Origin: Siderastrea radians
Lineage: Eukaryota; Cnidaria; Anthozoa; Scleractinia; Rhizangiidae
NCBI GenBank assembly: GCA_964017195.1
Contig: OZ024892.1
Coordinates: 17,892,704 to 17,956,703 of the forward strand
DNA: 64,000 nt
Reading direction: 5' to 3'
Shown here: positions 1 through 10,813 of the stretch, piece after piece
How positions within the stretch are numbered: the stretch's first letter is position 1
Layout: each line of letters opens with the position of its first letter
Notes under the pieces: generated by a model
Told to the model about the DNA's origin: nothing
Seen by the model: the letters and a program-made list of their open reading frames with translations, nothing else
Databases searched by the model: none
Made by a program: the position numbers and the translations under genes

Positions 1-1315
1 ATGTTAAAAAAAAACAACGTTCCAACTGAAGGTGCCGTACAAGCCGCGCGACGAAAGTTGGAGAGCGACCCCGGCCTTGCAGACCGCACGACGCTAACAC
101 CTACTGAGATTGCGGACCTCTTGGATTTCGTATTAAGATCTACATACTTTCAGTATAACGGATCGATTTACGAACAAAAAGAAGGCGCAGCCATGGGGAG
201 CCCGGTTACCGCGGTTATTGCTACCCTCTACATGGAGGCTTTTGAAGAACAAGCAATGGAGTCCGCACCCTACAAACCCAAGATCTGGAAGCGCTACGTT
301 GATGACACCTTCACCATCCTTGTTCGCGGTAATGTTGACAGCTTCTTACACCATCTCAACAGTCAGCAACCCACCATCCGCTTTACCATGGAAACCGAGA
401 AAGAGAGTAAGATCGCCTTTCTTGGCACGTCAGTTTCTAGAGAACCAGATGGCCGCCTTACCACCAGCGTCTACAGAAAACCAACTCACACTGATCAGTA
501 CTTGGCGTATGATTCGCACCACCCCCAATCAGTAAAACGCGGTATTGTTAACTGTTTGTACGACCGGGCGAAGCGCCTTGTGACCAAACCATCAGTCATC
601 TCTGAGGAAAAGAAACATCTGTCATCCCTCCTTGTTTCTAACGGTTATCCCTCCTCCTTCGTGCAGAAGCTCACCACGACAAGAAAAGCAGCCCCCCAGG
701 GTAGAGCCTGAGACAGAGTTTAAGTCCACCGCGGTTTTGCCGTATATCAAAGGAGTATCAGAACCTCTTCGACGCTGCCTACAACAACAAGGTATTAGCG
801 CCATCTTCAAGTCCGACACGACACTTAGGTCACATTTAGCGCGCCCAAAGGACGCCATCGATCTGGCAAACCAAGACGGCGTAGTCTACAGGATTCCCTG
901 TGAATGCGGAAAAGTCTACATTGGCAAAACAGGAAGATCTATGCAGGAGAGGATCAAAGAGCATGACAGGGATATACCATTCGCCCGTACCCAGACCTCC
1001 GCCGTTTCTGAGCACGCCAATAAGACCGGCCACCACCCACTTTGGAACGAGGTAAAGTTTATTGATCGAGACTCACACTGGTACGCCCGAAGGGTCAAGG
1101 AAGCTATCCACATAAGACTTTACCCTGATAACATCAATAAGGACAAAGGAATTGAAATTCCTGAAGCGTGGATACCAACGATCAAGACACACAACAGGAG
1201 ACCGGTACATCAGCGAACCGCCGAGGGAACAACTTCAAATTGGACCTCTCGGGAAACCACATTCACTGTGGAACAACGAGGATCGAAACGCACCAATCAC
1301 AGCCGACCATCGTGA
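1..1315 (+). pseudogene. Penelope-like element: reverse transcriptase plus GIY-YIG endonuclease, 5'-truncated and frameshifted
   Basis: The first reading frame (to 711) encodes the distal part of a Penelope-like reverse transcriptase: a GAAMGSPVTAVIATLYME block near residues 62-79 and the catalytic YVDD at 99-102. The second frame (from about 690) encodes the GIY-YIG nuclease: GVVY at residues 83-86 and VYIGKT at 95-100, followed by conserved R, H and E positions. Pairing these two domains is diagnostic of Penelope-like elements, in which the nuclease nicks target DNA and the RT primes from the nick. A one-base frameshift near 690-705 separates them. The 5' end lies outside the window, so the element start, any intron and the terminal repeats cannot be seen. 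It is likely dead as it stands. Confidence 0.9.
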
Positions 1316-1549
1316 TTCATATGGTGACGCGCAACCAGTCGACCTCATCGCCTGATGAAGACTAGCAGTAAGCAGTCGAAGCGTCGCGATCTACAACTCA
1401 AGTGACCACATTGTGAGACAAACGATATACATTTTATTAATTAACTGTATTTACCACGATGAACAATAACCACCTTTTTTACGACAACGTTTATTTTGTA
1501 AATAACAACAACAACAAAGCATGTACAATAATCTGTTGAATAAACATGT
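1316..1549. other. 3' flank of the Penelope-like element
   Basis: AT-rich non-coding sequence with AAC/AAT-rich runs follows the nuclease stop codon. The exact 3' end of the element is not marked by any repeat I can see. Confidence 0.4.
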
Positions 1550-1936
1550 TTACAATTTCAAACGTTTTTTGGCTTGCGTGATTCTTTTCACGACGTGTTC
1601 CTTCATGGTTTTCTTGCCGGGCAAACGATCAATGGCTTGAATCATCTTGGCATCGGCTTTCCACTTGTATTGCAAATTTTTGGCGTGACTGTAATCAATG
1701 TCATGTTGTTTGGCAATCTTGTCCCCCAGATTGATCCCGGGATCCCCGCGCTTGAGACGTTTGGCCAGCTTGGTACAGGGTCCCATGTACTGATAGCCAG
1801 GCCAATAAAATTCCATGCCTGTTTTGGCTAACCATTTTTGAATGTCCCACCCCATCCTCGTTGGGTTGTTTTCTTCTTCCTGGTCCTCCTCCTGCTCGGT
1901 TTTTTCTTGGGACGGGTTTTCATGTTCTTTAGTCAC
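1550..1936 (-). pseudogene. PLA2-like domain protein (parvovirus VP1-type), no in-frame ATG
   Basis: The 128-residue frame holds a compact PLA2-like core. The segment YMGPCTKLAKRLKRGDPG matches the calcium-loop pattern YxGPGT, with Cys in place of the usual second Gly. It is followed by KQHDIDY, the catalytic HD-xx-Y pair. The N-terminus is acidic and rich in Gln and Glu; the C-terminus is lysine-rich. Such domains occur in parvovirus capsids and in small proteins of Polinton-like elements, where membrane breaching during entry is the proposed role. The frame opens at GTG and has no in-frame ATG before residue 28, so the start is lost or upstream in another frame. Domain call fairly sure; function inferred. 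Confidence 0.7.
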
Positions 1937-2063
1937 TGTTGAAATCCAAACGCCGTCTTAACTTTTTGCGTTGAGCCCAATCTTACCACCCAGGCAAGGA
2001 TTTCAATTGTTCCACTTCTCAAACGCCTTTGCCTTTGCCTTTGTCTTTCCCTTTGCCTTTATC

Positions 2064-2632
2064 TCAACTTCTGGCAGTTAACTTTTTTTCAATCGTTTTG
2101 CGTCGTTCGCGAATGGCTTCCAAACGGGTGACGAGATTACTGTCTCCTCGACTGGTCGAAGGAGCGGTGGTGGATGCTTTGCCTTTCCTGACAGGGATCT
2201 TGATGGTGGACGCTTTGCGTTTCTTGTCCGGTGCACTGCTTTTCCGTCCTAGAGGAGTGATTTGTAGTTTGAGGGTGGACGGACTGCCTTTTATCATGTG
2301 CTTCAACCATTGTTCCACGGGGCCCGTGACCAAATCCCCTTTTTCTTACTCTTCTTCCTCTCTGGGTGGTCCACCAGGAGCACCAACCCCCACACCGCCA
2401 GGAAATTGACGTAATTGCTTGGTTAACTTGGTCAGCTTTTGTCTGAGAGGTTTGGTTTTGGTGTTGACGATAGCTGAAGATAGTTTGGGATCGCCAACAA
2501 GACATTTTTTGGCAGCCAACGTCGCTGCTTTGTTGAGCAAGTATTTCCTGTCAATTCCCCCTTGTAATATTGAATGAGTTTATCCAAATCCTTTTGAGGA
2601 ATCATGTACACTTCTTCCATTTGGTAGCACAC
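2064..2632 (-). pseudogene. Small virion-type protein of the decayed element, frameshift and stop
   Basis: Three reading segments read as one gene. The first (2632 to about 2545) includes KDLDKLIQYYKGELTGN. The second (to 2346) carries KAATLAAKKCLVGDP and ends in a Gly/Pro/Glu-rich stretch. The third (2333-2064) contains VEQWLKHMIKGSP and a lysine/serine-rich tail. A one-base frameshift near 2540 and one in-frame stop near 2343 break it. The YYKGEIT plus LAAKKHLI layout recurs in small ORFs of cnidarian and arthropod virus-like elements that I recognise but cannot name. No enzymatic motif is visible; a structural or DNA-binding role is a guess. Confidence 0.5.
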
Positions 2633-2832
2633 GTGTTGCAGAGTTCTTCGTCGTCAGGGGAGCGACACGCGTCACAACATAAACTCAACAAGGTGTGCAT
2701 GTGCTCTTGGTACAACGTCTGATATTTATGCTTCCAATAATGACAACGCTCTTCCCATTCCTCTCGTTTTCGATTGGTCTCTTGCAAAAGGGTGACCCAC
2801 GTTCGAAGTGTTAGCGTTGAGGGCATTGACAT
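2602..2832 (-). CDS. Small Cys-rich protein, function unknown
   Basis: I place the start at the ATG at 2832 (MSMPST...), because the longer open frame begins with GTG inside the preceding gene. The 76-residue product has a charged helical centre (about residues 20-45, many Glu/Arg/Trp) and a C-terminal cluster CCDAC...LCNTC...C, which could bind one zinc ion. Its end overlaps the next gene downstream by about 30 bp. This packing supports a compact viral gene array. No family recognised. Confidence 0.4.
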   Translation of the reverse strand: MSMPSTLTLRTWVTLLQETNRKREEWEERCHYWKHKYQTLYQEHMHTLLSLCCDACRSPDDEELCNTCATKWKKCT

Positions 2833-2852
2833 AACACGTTGTTGAGACCTTG

Positions 2853-3131
2853 CTACAACCCTTTTCCTTTTTGTGAGATGAGCCACTGACGCCGTTTTTT
2901 CGCAGAGTGTTTGCGTCGACCCAGGTTTCGTAACACCCCTTTATAGGGTCGGAGTTTAGCCATGATAGGTGGGGTCACTTGAATGTTGTTTTTCAACAAG
3001 TTTAAAACCAGTTCACTCACAGCATTGACTTGATCTGCATTGGCATGTTGTAACAGTTCTTGACGTTTGAAACGATTGGCTTCTTTTAACACGGACCGTA
3101 GAAACGGCAAATGACGCCGAAGACGTTTCAT
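2853..3131 (-). CDS. Basic helical protein of virus-like elements (LLK...YK...RRK family)
   Basis: A 92-residue, strongly basic protein. It has an N-terminal helical half (LPFLRSVLKEANRFKRQELL) and the pattern VLNLLKNNIQVTP, then a YKGVLRNLGRRKHSAKKRRQ tail. The same layout (helix, NLLKGN, RRYK, KRKK, C-terminal QKG) is very common in small ORFs of cnidarian and crustacean virus-like elements. It looks like a nucleic-acid-binding core or capsid-associated protein, but that is inference. The ATG at 3131 overlaps the stop of the upstream gene in an ATGA arrangement, which supports the chosen start. Confidence 0.55.
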   Translation of the reverse strand: MKRLRRHLPFLRSVLKEANRFKRQELLQHANADQVNAVSELVLNLLKNNIQVTPPIMAKLRPYKGVLRNLGRRKHSAKKRRQWLISQKGKGL

Positions 3132-3330
3132 ACTTCCCACGGCTTTCGTCGAAAATTAGAAACAGAGCCTCCTACGCCAAGGGGTCCCATTCTTTTATAG
3201 TTCTTACTCTTACCAAGTTTGAACCCCAATTTAGCCGCTCCTTTTAGCACGGACCAGGGGCTTCCTCCTACGTTTGGACGACGTTTTCTTCTTCTTTTTG
3301 TTTTCTTCTTCTTCTTCTTCTGGGGGCCAT
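3128..3330 (-). pseudogene. Arg/Lys-rich core-like protein, frameshifted in a trinucleotide run
   Basis: The likely ATG at 3330 starts a run of arginines (MAPRRRRRR). The frame then shifts inside a GAA/AAG-type triplet repeat into one encoding KRRPNVGGSPWSVLKG and a Gly-rich tail that stops at 3128-3130, overlapping the next start. The composition (Arg/Lys-rich head, small Gly/Ser-rich tail) suits a DNA-condensing virion core protein. The triplet run could have gained or lost bases by slippage. Confidence 0.35.
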
Positions 3331-3369
3331 GGTTCCGAACTCGGAAGTGTGAGGTGATGTCTTTTTATC

Positions 3370-3946
3370 CTATTCCACCCAGTAGTTTTTGGACATCAAA
3401 GGTCGGTGACTCCCATCCATGTAGCGTTGTGCGTCCACTTGCCGGTACAGAAATTGGCGATGGTATTCTTGCACGCACCATTTGGGGAGAGATGGAGTGA
3501 AATCAGTGATGGTGTCGTCCAAGGTTTGCATCTTGATCAAAAGGCCTTCCAATCCCTCGAAGGGTACCCCTCGTACAGAGGTTCTCAATTCAACCAAGGC
3601 TTTAGCATAGGTGGTGACTCATGTCCACTTTGAAACTGAATTTTTTAAAATCGTTCCATCCTTTGACCACGGTCCCAACAGCGGCCAAACACGCCACCAA
3701 CGTACTGTTTTCCAAAATGGAGCCCACAATCTTGCCTGCGGCCACCAATAGTAAAGCCATGCCATTGAACAAGGCGTTGTAAAACATGTAATGATTTAAC
3801 ATGCACCGATAACACCACCATTGTTTGTGGTAAAAGTAATACAAGGAATCCATACTTTGCAAGAGTTCCGGTTTGAACTTTAAACATTTGGCTCTGGACA
3901 ACGGTCCATTCAACAAGGACACCACCACTTTTTCTTTGGGAGCCAT
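3370..3946 (-). pseudogene. Two-helix membrane-type protein of virus-like elements, frameshifted
   Basis: The first segment (3946 to about 3602) has a polar, lysine-rich head, then two hydrophobic stretches (FNGMALLLVAAGKIVGSIL and STLVACLAAVGTVVKG), then a basic FKKFSFKVDMSHH. The second segment (to 3370) continues with LVELRTSVRGVPFE and KMQTLDDTITDFTP. The order glycine-rich hydrophobic pair, KRKIEMS-like motif, VELRxxxRG, LDDxITDFxP is a recurrent small gene in cnidarian virus-like elements. A one-base frameshift near 3600 splits it. Membrane insertion is predicted from the hydrophobic pair; the function is unknown. Confidence 0.55.
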
Positions 3947-3992
3947 TTTCTCAAAACGAATACTGCAACGAATCGTTTCGCACGATGAGACG

Positions 3993-4914
3993 TCATCCTT
4001 CTTTATAGCTGGTCACAATACTGTTGGTAGTTGTAATGTTGGCAATGTGTCGTCCCGCCGCGATTTGTTGTTGACCTTGCAATAACATGCGTAATCAACG
4101 TTGTAAATCCGCTTGATTCATGGTCACTTGTTGATAGGAACTGGGTAGTGACCAAGGCAACTAGGGGGGCGGCTGAGGACGGCGGGGACGACCTCGTCTT
4201 CGTCCCCGTTCAGGCCGACCACGCGGGGTACTGGCTCTTCCGCCTGGGGACAATCCGGAACTGCCCCGATGCGGGGTACATGCTCCTGAAGAAACGCGAG
4301 GACTCGCTCGATGAAAGACATGAGAAGGAATGCGAGGACTAATGGGGGTTCGTGCTCCTGTAGAAGGGGTTTGGAAGCAGGGATGCCTACACCTGCGGGG
4401 AACACAGCAGCGCCAACGCCGGGAGGGGAAGGAAGAGACTGCAAATAACGGGTCATGTCTTCCACGGTCAATTGATCCCAGGCTTGGTCAATCAGGGACT
4501 GGTCCTCGGTGTCCAAAATTTCTTGAGTGGTTCCAGGTGACAAACAGTTGATGGTAGAGGAGCCTACCCCCGCAGGTGAAATGGTTGTGTAAGTTTGCGG
4601 AGGACGTTGGGATCCATCATCATCTGCCATGCTCGGTCTTCCAACGTCCACACCAGTTCATGAAAATACGTTTCGTGGTATCGTTCAATGAGACGTTGAA
4701 TGGATTCTCCCCTACCTTGTTGAATCAAATTATATACCTCTCGCATGGCACGGAGATCCATGTGATACAAAGGCATGCTATGAAGATAATCGCCCACGAT
4801 CTTTTCCCAACAAACCCAAAACAAAGGAGGGGATAATCTTCGCACGCGTCTACGTTTTTCTCTCGTGGCCATCCTGTTCCTGATCACGGCGCTTTTTGAT
4901 AATAACGCGTCCAT
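3993..4914 (-). pseudogene. Uncharacterised protein following the ATPase, several frameshifts
   Basis: The frame 4914-4564 encodes a basic N-terminus (REKRRRVRRL) and a helical Trp-rich segment. The text then appears to move to the frame 4651-4124 (Pro/Gly-rich, with EDMTRYLQSLPSPPG), and finally to a short frame ending TTTNSIVTSYKEG at 3993. The relative order and small overlaps suggest one gene of about 300 residues broken by indels. Some Pro/Gly-rich parts may come from a C/G-rich tandem repeat near 4150-4370 rather than the original gene. No enzymatic motif; a structural virion protein is possible. Confidence 0.35.
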
Positions 4915-5260
4915 CCCTCCCTTTTAAGAGGTGGCTCAACAACCGTTGTTGGTCGGACGAAGCAGGATGCAATTCAAAGACCAAATACCAATAGGGGCGT
5001 GTGGTAGCGTGATGAAAGGTCTTTAAACTGTCTTTCCACGTGGTGGGAAATGATTAAAGGAGGAGGACATTGCGTACCCCAAATTGATCCCGCGGGTTCT
5101 TGAAGGCCACGTCGTAATGGACATTGCGGGAAATGCTTTTGGGATATTTGCCCACGGGAAACATGCCTTGACACAAGTAGATGACCGTGACGTTTTGATG
5201 ATGGGAATGTTCGGTGAATAAATCCAAGACGCGTTTGTCGTTGCACCCAAAATGTTTATA
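4905..5260 (-). pseudogene. HerA/FtsK-type genome-packaging ATPase, C-terminal fragment
   Basis: In one minus frame (about 5255-5043) the text reads KRVLDLFTEHSHHQNVTVIY, then LCQGMFPVGKYPKSISRN, HYDVAFKNPRDQ. This is the C-terminal half of the packaging ATPase of Polintons, adintoviruses and related dsDNA viruses: the FTxxSHHxN motif, a sensor-type strand, and FKNPRDQ. After one frameshift near 5045 it continues with WKDSLKTFHHATTRPYWYLV and LHPASSD. Upstream of 5255 the same frame meets stops and the Walker A half is gone, so it cannot work. This is the strongest marker of viral origin in the 1.5-5.3 kb block. Confidence 0.75.
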
Positions 5261-5655
5261 TTACGGTCACTCAAGATACGAGCCCTCACCTGTGTAGCGA
5301 AAGACATGACGAGTATTTGTTTGGCAGAACGAAAAACCGGTGGTCTGGGGCAAGTGACCACCAAAAAAAACCCGGGTATTACTAGACCCCGTCCTGACGG
5401 CGGCGTAAAACATAGGCACGCAGTGCGTGTAGAGCCAATGACGTTTTGTTCCACAATATGGTGAAATTTAAGAGTTTCACATTACTCCTACTACTACTAC
5501 TACTGCAGTGCGGACTGTTCGGTCCCACCCCCTCCCCGACAACTTGCGGATAATGTAACATGTCTTCACCAGAGCAAGGAATCAACCTATTCCGTTATCA
5601 TAAAACAGGGTAACGCGCAGCGTGACTACGTGAAGTTAATTATAGTGTGACCTAA

Positions 5656-7108
5656 CACGTCTGTTTCTTGCATTTTTTATGTATTTATGTCCTGACAGGG
5701 GTGAAAAAAACTTGCAAAATTCAGTAAGCTTCTATTAGAATACTTTGTCACGTATCTGTTGTTGTTAATCTTGCATTCGGCTGGAGATGTTTTGAGCTTT
5801 GCGTTACATTCCGACGGTTCAAATTAATTTGTTCAACTGCGCTTTGAACTATACATAACCCCGAAGTAAAGTTTGGTATCTTGAAGATTTTACTCTAATT
5901 CCTTGTTCACCACTGTAATTTGGATTTTACTTTGAAATGGAATCCGATTTTACTTTGAAACGGTTTCTTGTTTACGCACACAAAAATGACACTCCAAATT
6001 TTAAATTCGCTGTTAGCTAGAGATAACCCGAAGTATTTTGTGCTGTTTTACTCCAGTCTTTTCACTAGCGTTATAAACTTGGGCTTTCAATATATATTCT
6101 TTTCACTGTTTTTGTTTTAATTAGATAGTAACGTTCATTCCATTTAATATCTTGAATTGTTATATAGCTGGAATTTTCCTGTAATAACGCGCGCTCTAAT
6201 TGGTCAGTTCGGGATCACATGACATCTAACAATGAAACTGTTTCCCGCCAAAAGTCTCTGAGCGGGCAACATTACAAAGTCTATTACGTCAGAGGGTAAC
6301 AATGCAATGTTACCCGCGAATGTTGACCGAAGACCGCCGTTGCACGTGAACAGAACGTGATTGAGGGTGGTGTGATCATAGCGTTTGACTAGCGCGTTTG
6401 TCAAAGTTCTGTATTGCAATGGCGAATCCTTCACGCTTTGCTGATTTGTCGCGACTAGAAATTGCCGTCCTTGTCTTCTAATCTCTTCGTTGTGCTATAT
6501 AACAATCACTTAATGACTGGTCCCTCGCGAAACCAGCTAATTTTGTTTCCCTCGAATCTCAATGTACCCGGGGCCTCGGGAAACATTGAGATTCTCGGGA
6601 AACAAAATTAACTGTTTCCCTCGGGACCAGTCATTAAGTGTTAAATATCTTCGATCGATACTTGCGATAGTGAGAAGGTTTTCATGCGGGTAATCGGCTG
6701 GAAATAACGGTACTTCCGATTTTTCTTTTGTTACTCCACATTACAAGTTATTTACAAAGTGTTCCTGCTTCGCAGCAGAACACAAACACACTAAGTCGAG
6801 TTGGTTCGTTGCAAAGCCTAGCGTCGTTCGTCCATACCCAAGCCCCCTTCGGTAAAATGAAGTTAGCGTGACCCGACATATTAATGTGTGTGACAAACAG
6901 TGTGAACGTGTACGTTAGTATCGCTTGAGTTCGCAGAATTCTCGAGGGATCCCGGAAAGTGGCTCTGGGTTTTTTCTATCAACAACTATTTCCCTCTAGT
7001 CCGGCGTTAGCGCAGGCCTGTGAAGTGGGAGATACGGGTTGTTGTTTGGATTTTTTCCATGCCTTTTACGAATTTAATACATCTAAAATGCAAGAAACAG
7101 ACGTGTAG
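5656..7108. repeat. Inverted repeat pair, possible ends of a 1.45-kb non-autonomous element
   Basis: ACACGTCTGTTTCTTGCATT at 5656 recurs as its reverse complement ending at 7108, with weaker similarity extending on both sides. The interior has no coding potential. No clear target duplication seen. Confidence 0.4.
6507..6640. repeat. Foldback MITE
   Basis: A nearly self-complementary 134-bp unit. CACTTAATGACTGGTCCC at the left end pairs with its reverse complement at the right, and the internal arms around TAATTTTGTTTCCC and ACATTGAGATT also pair. No ORF. A foldback non-autonomous transposon is the simplest reading. Confidence 0.65.
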
Positions 7109-8598
7109 AAAGTAAAGTTAATCAGGAATACAATAAGTGACAATTCAAGAATTTACTTCACTCTCTAAAATAATAAAAATCCGATTAAAGTGAATTCTTC
7201 AAAAGTAGACATAAAGAATTATTCTTTCTGCTATTCTGCGGCCAAGCAGAAACGCTATTTAAACTAAAAGCCGTGTGGATACTGTTCTACCAGCAGAACG
7301 TGGACCAAGTCGGGGCCCTATTACTTAACAAAATGCAAGAGATTGCATGTGGGGTATCGTGAACATTCCAAAGGGAAAAAACTAACGCAGGGCACCTTTT
7401 CAGTGATATACATGAATTTCAGCACAAAATGACAAGTCTAGTCTTTGCTAGCTGTGTTTAGAACAATTTTTTTCTTTTTTTTTGGTGTGATTGAAATTAC
7501 ACATTTTCCATACTGTCATGGCTAACAAGTCCATCAGCTCGGACAGTTGTATCACATAGACAAAAAGGACAACAGTAGAAAAACTACATCACCACTAGAG
7601 GGAAAACTGGTTAAACGTTTCAGATAGGAACAAAGGATAGCCAGCGTCAGGAGTCCTGCACAAATTGGAAACAAGGTTGCTTGCAGCTGTGAATATCGTT
7701 TTGTGACTTGATGGTTGTCCTGTATTGGCATTTCCTTTGCTTTGAAGTAATGGTGAATGACATCTTTTGGTTTCTTGAATGCTGTTACAACATGCTAATT
7801 CTAAAGGAACTTGAGATGTGTGAAGAACTGATGATAACTGTTATCATCTTTCATCTTTGCCATCATCATTGGTGGATATCCTCAATTTTTGCAGTCGTGT
7901 GTTGGTAGAGGATGTTGGATGATAAAAATCGGAAAAATAAATATGAAAGGCATGGCAGAGTGGTGTGGTGTAAATGGTAGTGTTTTTCAGTACTTTACAT
8001 CCACACTTTAAAAATGGTCCCTGAAGGGGTGCATTGGGGGAAATGACATCGTCACTGAGACCCTGAGTAGCAGAACTACACCTTACAACCACCTTGTTGT
8101 AACGATCACTGATTTTTTTTCTTGGCCTGAAGTATGGCTTATGCAGACATTTTCTTTTCCGAAACCTCCGTGTTAATACGAGCACATTTTTGTAGTCCGT
8201 GGAGGTCTTGTTAACAGGTTTCTACTGAAGTTGACGTGACCCTAGTGGTAAGAAATCATCGACCTTACCCTAGGGTACTAGGGACTTTGCTGTGCTTTCT
8301 CAACGGATAGCTTTGGTGCTCATCGTTTATAATATAATTAGACTACACATCATGATACATGCAAAACAAGCAGGTTAGAAATTTCACAACAGTAGTACGG
8401 TTACACTGCCAAATAAACAAGCTAGAGAGATGAAAATAACTTTTTTAATGCCACTGTCACAAAGCTGATCATTCAGATGGCCTTTTCGCAAGGGGAAAAG
8501 TCCCCAAAATGTTAGCGTGTTGCCTCTGAACATTTATTTACTAGTACAATGTACGTATAACTATTTGCAGAAAACATACTGGGACGCTTACCTTAGTT

Positions 8599-9049
8599 GA
8601 GGGTCTTCAATGGGGTTAACTGTTAGCCGTAAAACGATCAAAAATTTAATAGTTAGGCGTAAAAATTGAAGAATTTTAACCTTTAGTCGTAAAAAAAGTT
8701 GACCGTAAAAAACTTTTGTAACCACGATTTGTCATTTTGGAAGTGTTAAGATCTCTAGATAAGACTGTTTATGTGTCTTGTCTCATCGGTAATGGCGGCT
8801 ACATTCTGTTTGGTACAGAAAGAAAAGCAAAATTGCAATTCTTATAATAATTCCTTTTTTCATCCCGGAATGGCCCTAAGACCTTAAATGTGTATCACCA
8901 CAATGAAGATTAAATTTTAACTTTTTAAACAATAAAAATTAATTTTTAAAATTCTTGTTAACCGTAACGGAAAGAAAGTAACCGTCAGCCGTAAAAAAGG
9001 CAACATTTTAACCGTTAGCCATAAAAGGCACCACCCCATTGAAACCCTC
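8599..9049. mobile_element. MITE with TTAGTT target duplication
   Basis: A 451-bp non-coding unit bounded by imperfect inverted ends (GAGGGTCTTCAATGGGGT left, reverse complement of ACCCCATTGAAACCCTC right). TTAGTT directly flanks both sides (8593-8598 and 9050-9055). Internal repeats of GTTAGCCGTAAAA-like blocks are arranged symmetrically. The flanking duplication makes the boundaries fairly firm. Confidence 0.7.
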
Positions 9050-9300
9050 TTAGTTCAACCAGGATTCCTTGGGTTGAGAAGGACAGGGGACTTGCCAGTC
9101 TCCTGAAAAGAAGACTGGCCGACTTGCTGGTCTCCTGTAAAGGAGACTGGAGACGACAGAAAGGGCGAGTTACATCTACATAAGTAAGGCTGAAGAATAG
9201 CTGTCAAATGGAGAGAAGCAAGCTGTTAGACATAAATTATGCGAATCTGTAATGTGCTACATTGTGACAATTTTCTTTCAACAGGAACAGGTTTAGTAAA

Positions 9301-10012
9301 CGATATGAAATTAATTAGACATTTTTAGCAGACTACGGGTTATCCAAAGTGGTTTATGGCCAGTGAAATATGTTTCAAGGACTCTTGTCTTGGGTTTTGA
9401 TTCACCAACATGACTGCGTATTTGATCAATAGTAGTTCTGTGGTCAGTAGCACTGCCTAAGATATGTCGTTTGTAACCATATGATGTAATCATTATTTTG
9501 TTTACACAAGTACTGCTTTATACAACATCATTCTAATCAATACTAAAATTCCCATGTTAACATCGTTTATGAAATCATCTATATGTTTATGTAATGAACG
9601 TGTATTAACAAAATAAATACAATCCTAGTGTAATGATTTCCAGTAGCACTGAGAAACAATAAGGATCGCCGAAGGTAGGTTACTGTTCTTAAACTAAGTA
9701 TTCACTTCATTCTTGACTATCATATATGTATCATAATATCTTCTGTTCATTTAAATCCTTTACATGGATGCAACAACTGGAGTTTTGGTGTCACCTTGAG
9801 ATTGACAAATGGTTTTTGCTGACGGTCTTAAAGGTAAATGATATGAAATAAGTCACTTTTTGCAGGCTATCCAAACTGCTTTATGATCACTAAAATATGT
9901 TTCAAGGACTCCTGTCCTGAGTCTTGATTCACCAAGATTACTGTAAATGTGATCAATAGTAGTTCTGTGGTTAGTACTGCTGCCTAAGATATGCTGTCTG
10001 TAACCTATTAAG
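9301..10012 (-). pseudogene. Helitron endonuclease/helicase fragments, two decayed copies
   Basis: The minus frame at 9493-9311 reads TTIDQIRSHV and TRVLETYFTGHKPLW, the C-terminal third of the AP-endonuclease domain seen in Helentron-type Helitrons. The DNA of 9500-9760 resembles 14,303-14,870 of the large Helitron, and 9780-9840 resembles the helicase RSQGDT region near 15,020. A second, more diverged copy of the same endonuclease segment follows at 9838-10,010. These are deleted relics of one Helitron family; they carry the endonuclease end that the 14.3-kb copy has lost. Confidence 0.65.
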
Positions 10013-10077
10013 GAAGGTTTTACTTGTGTTTCGAGGAATATATACGTTTAGATACTCATGGATAAAGACTCTGCAGC

Positions 10078-10565
10078 CGTACAGTAATAAGCGCTCATTA
10101 AATTTTTCGCCCCTTAAATGCGGCGCTTATTCGAGGGCGGCGCTTATTTAAAATTGGGCGCGACAAAGAAATCTTTTCTTTTTTAAATTTTTAACGGAAT
10201 ATTTTTATCTGTATGAAAATTTTACGGTAACTAACAGAAGCGTCTTTGATTGTCACCATTCATCTCTTCGGGCACTTTAACAAAATGTCACTAAAATTGT
10301 AAGCAAGGAACAAATTGAAGCACTCGGTCTCCTAGGTTAAGACGCTTATTCTGGATAGAGAACTTAATGGGAGAGCGGTGAAATATAATCACTTCAAACT
10401 GAAGAGCTTCGCTTTTGATGAAAAGAAATTTCCAATGTTGTTTTAGAGTTGCTTTGTAGTGCTTTTTTAGTTATACGGGATTCCTCGAATAAACGCCACA
10501 TCGGGACCGTGGCGCATATTGACTTTTCTGTCCCAAATGCGGCGCTTATTCGAGTAAATACGGTA
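10078..10565. repeat. Candidate MITE with GCGCTTATT-rich ends
   Basis: The right end (CGGCGCTTATTCGAGTAAATACGG, shown here in part) resembles the reverse complement of the left end, and GCGGCGCTTATT recurs inside. There is no ORF. Boundaries are approximate because the left terminal repeat is degraded. Confidence 0.4.
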
Positions 10566-10639
10566 GGCGCTAGTAGTCGCCGTATTTATCCTAGATTTAG
10601 TTTTAGCGAATCAGTATAGTTAATCGCATTATTTATTAT

Positions 10640-10800
10640 ATAGACAAGAGTGTTTTAATGGAAAGACCACTCGTAAAGTTCATACGAAACTACATCCGGG
10701 ACTCGAGTGGCGTATTTTCCATATCCTCACTAGTGAGGATATTTGATGACATCATTTCCCGCTTTTACACTGCTGTTTGTGCAAAAACACTCTTGTCTAT
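10640..10800. repeat. Foldback MITE with 17-bp inverted ends
   Basis: ATAGACAAGAGTGTTTT at 10,640 and its reverse complement ending at 10,800 bound a 161-bp non-coding unit. Confidence 0.6.
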
Positions 10801-10813
10801 GTAACAAAAAGAA

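Larger units (their letters stand above)
1550..5260 (-). mobile_element. Decayed virus-like (Polinton/adintovirus-type) element
   Basis: A block of short minus-strand genes is packed end to end. In transcription order it holds a packaging-ATPase tail, an uncharacterised basic protein, a two-helix membrane-type protein, a lysine/arginine-rich protein, two small basic or cysteine-rich proteins and a PLA2-like domain. Tight packing, stop/start overlaps and an HerA/FtsK-type ATPase fit a dsDNA virus-like transposon of animals. Nearly every gene has frameshifts or stops. I see no polymerase, integrase, capsid gene or terminal repeat, so this is a partial, old copy. It belongs to a lineage different from the 43-61 kb Polinton, because its PLA2 protein and small genes are of another type. 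Confidence 0.65.
5261..8598. other. Non-coding, AT-rich region with inverted repeats
   Basis: I find no supported gene. The open frames here are short and lack motifs. An inverted pair of about 22 bp (5656-5677 and 7087-7108) and a 134-bp foldback (6507-6640) are the only structures that stand out; both have their own entries. Confidence 0.5.

Noticed and set aside
2029..2409. Plus-strand ORF at 2.0-2.4 kb
   Set aside because: Antisense shadow of the minus-strand small virion-type gene, which has the recognisable pattern.
7708..8185. Genes at 7.7-8.2 kb on both strands
   Set aside because: Overlapping, opposite short frames with no motif, start context or neighbour support.
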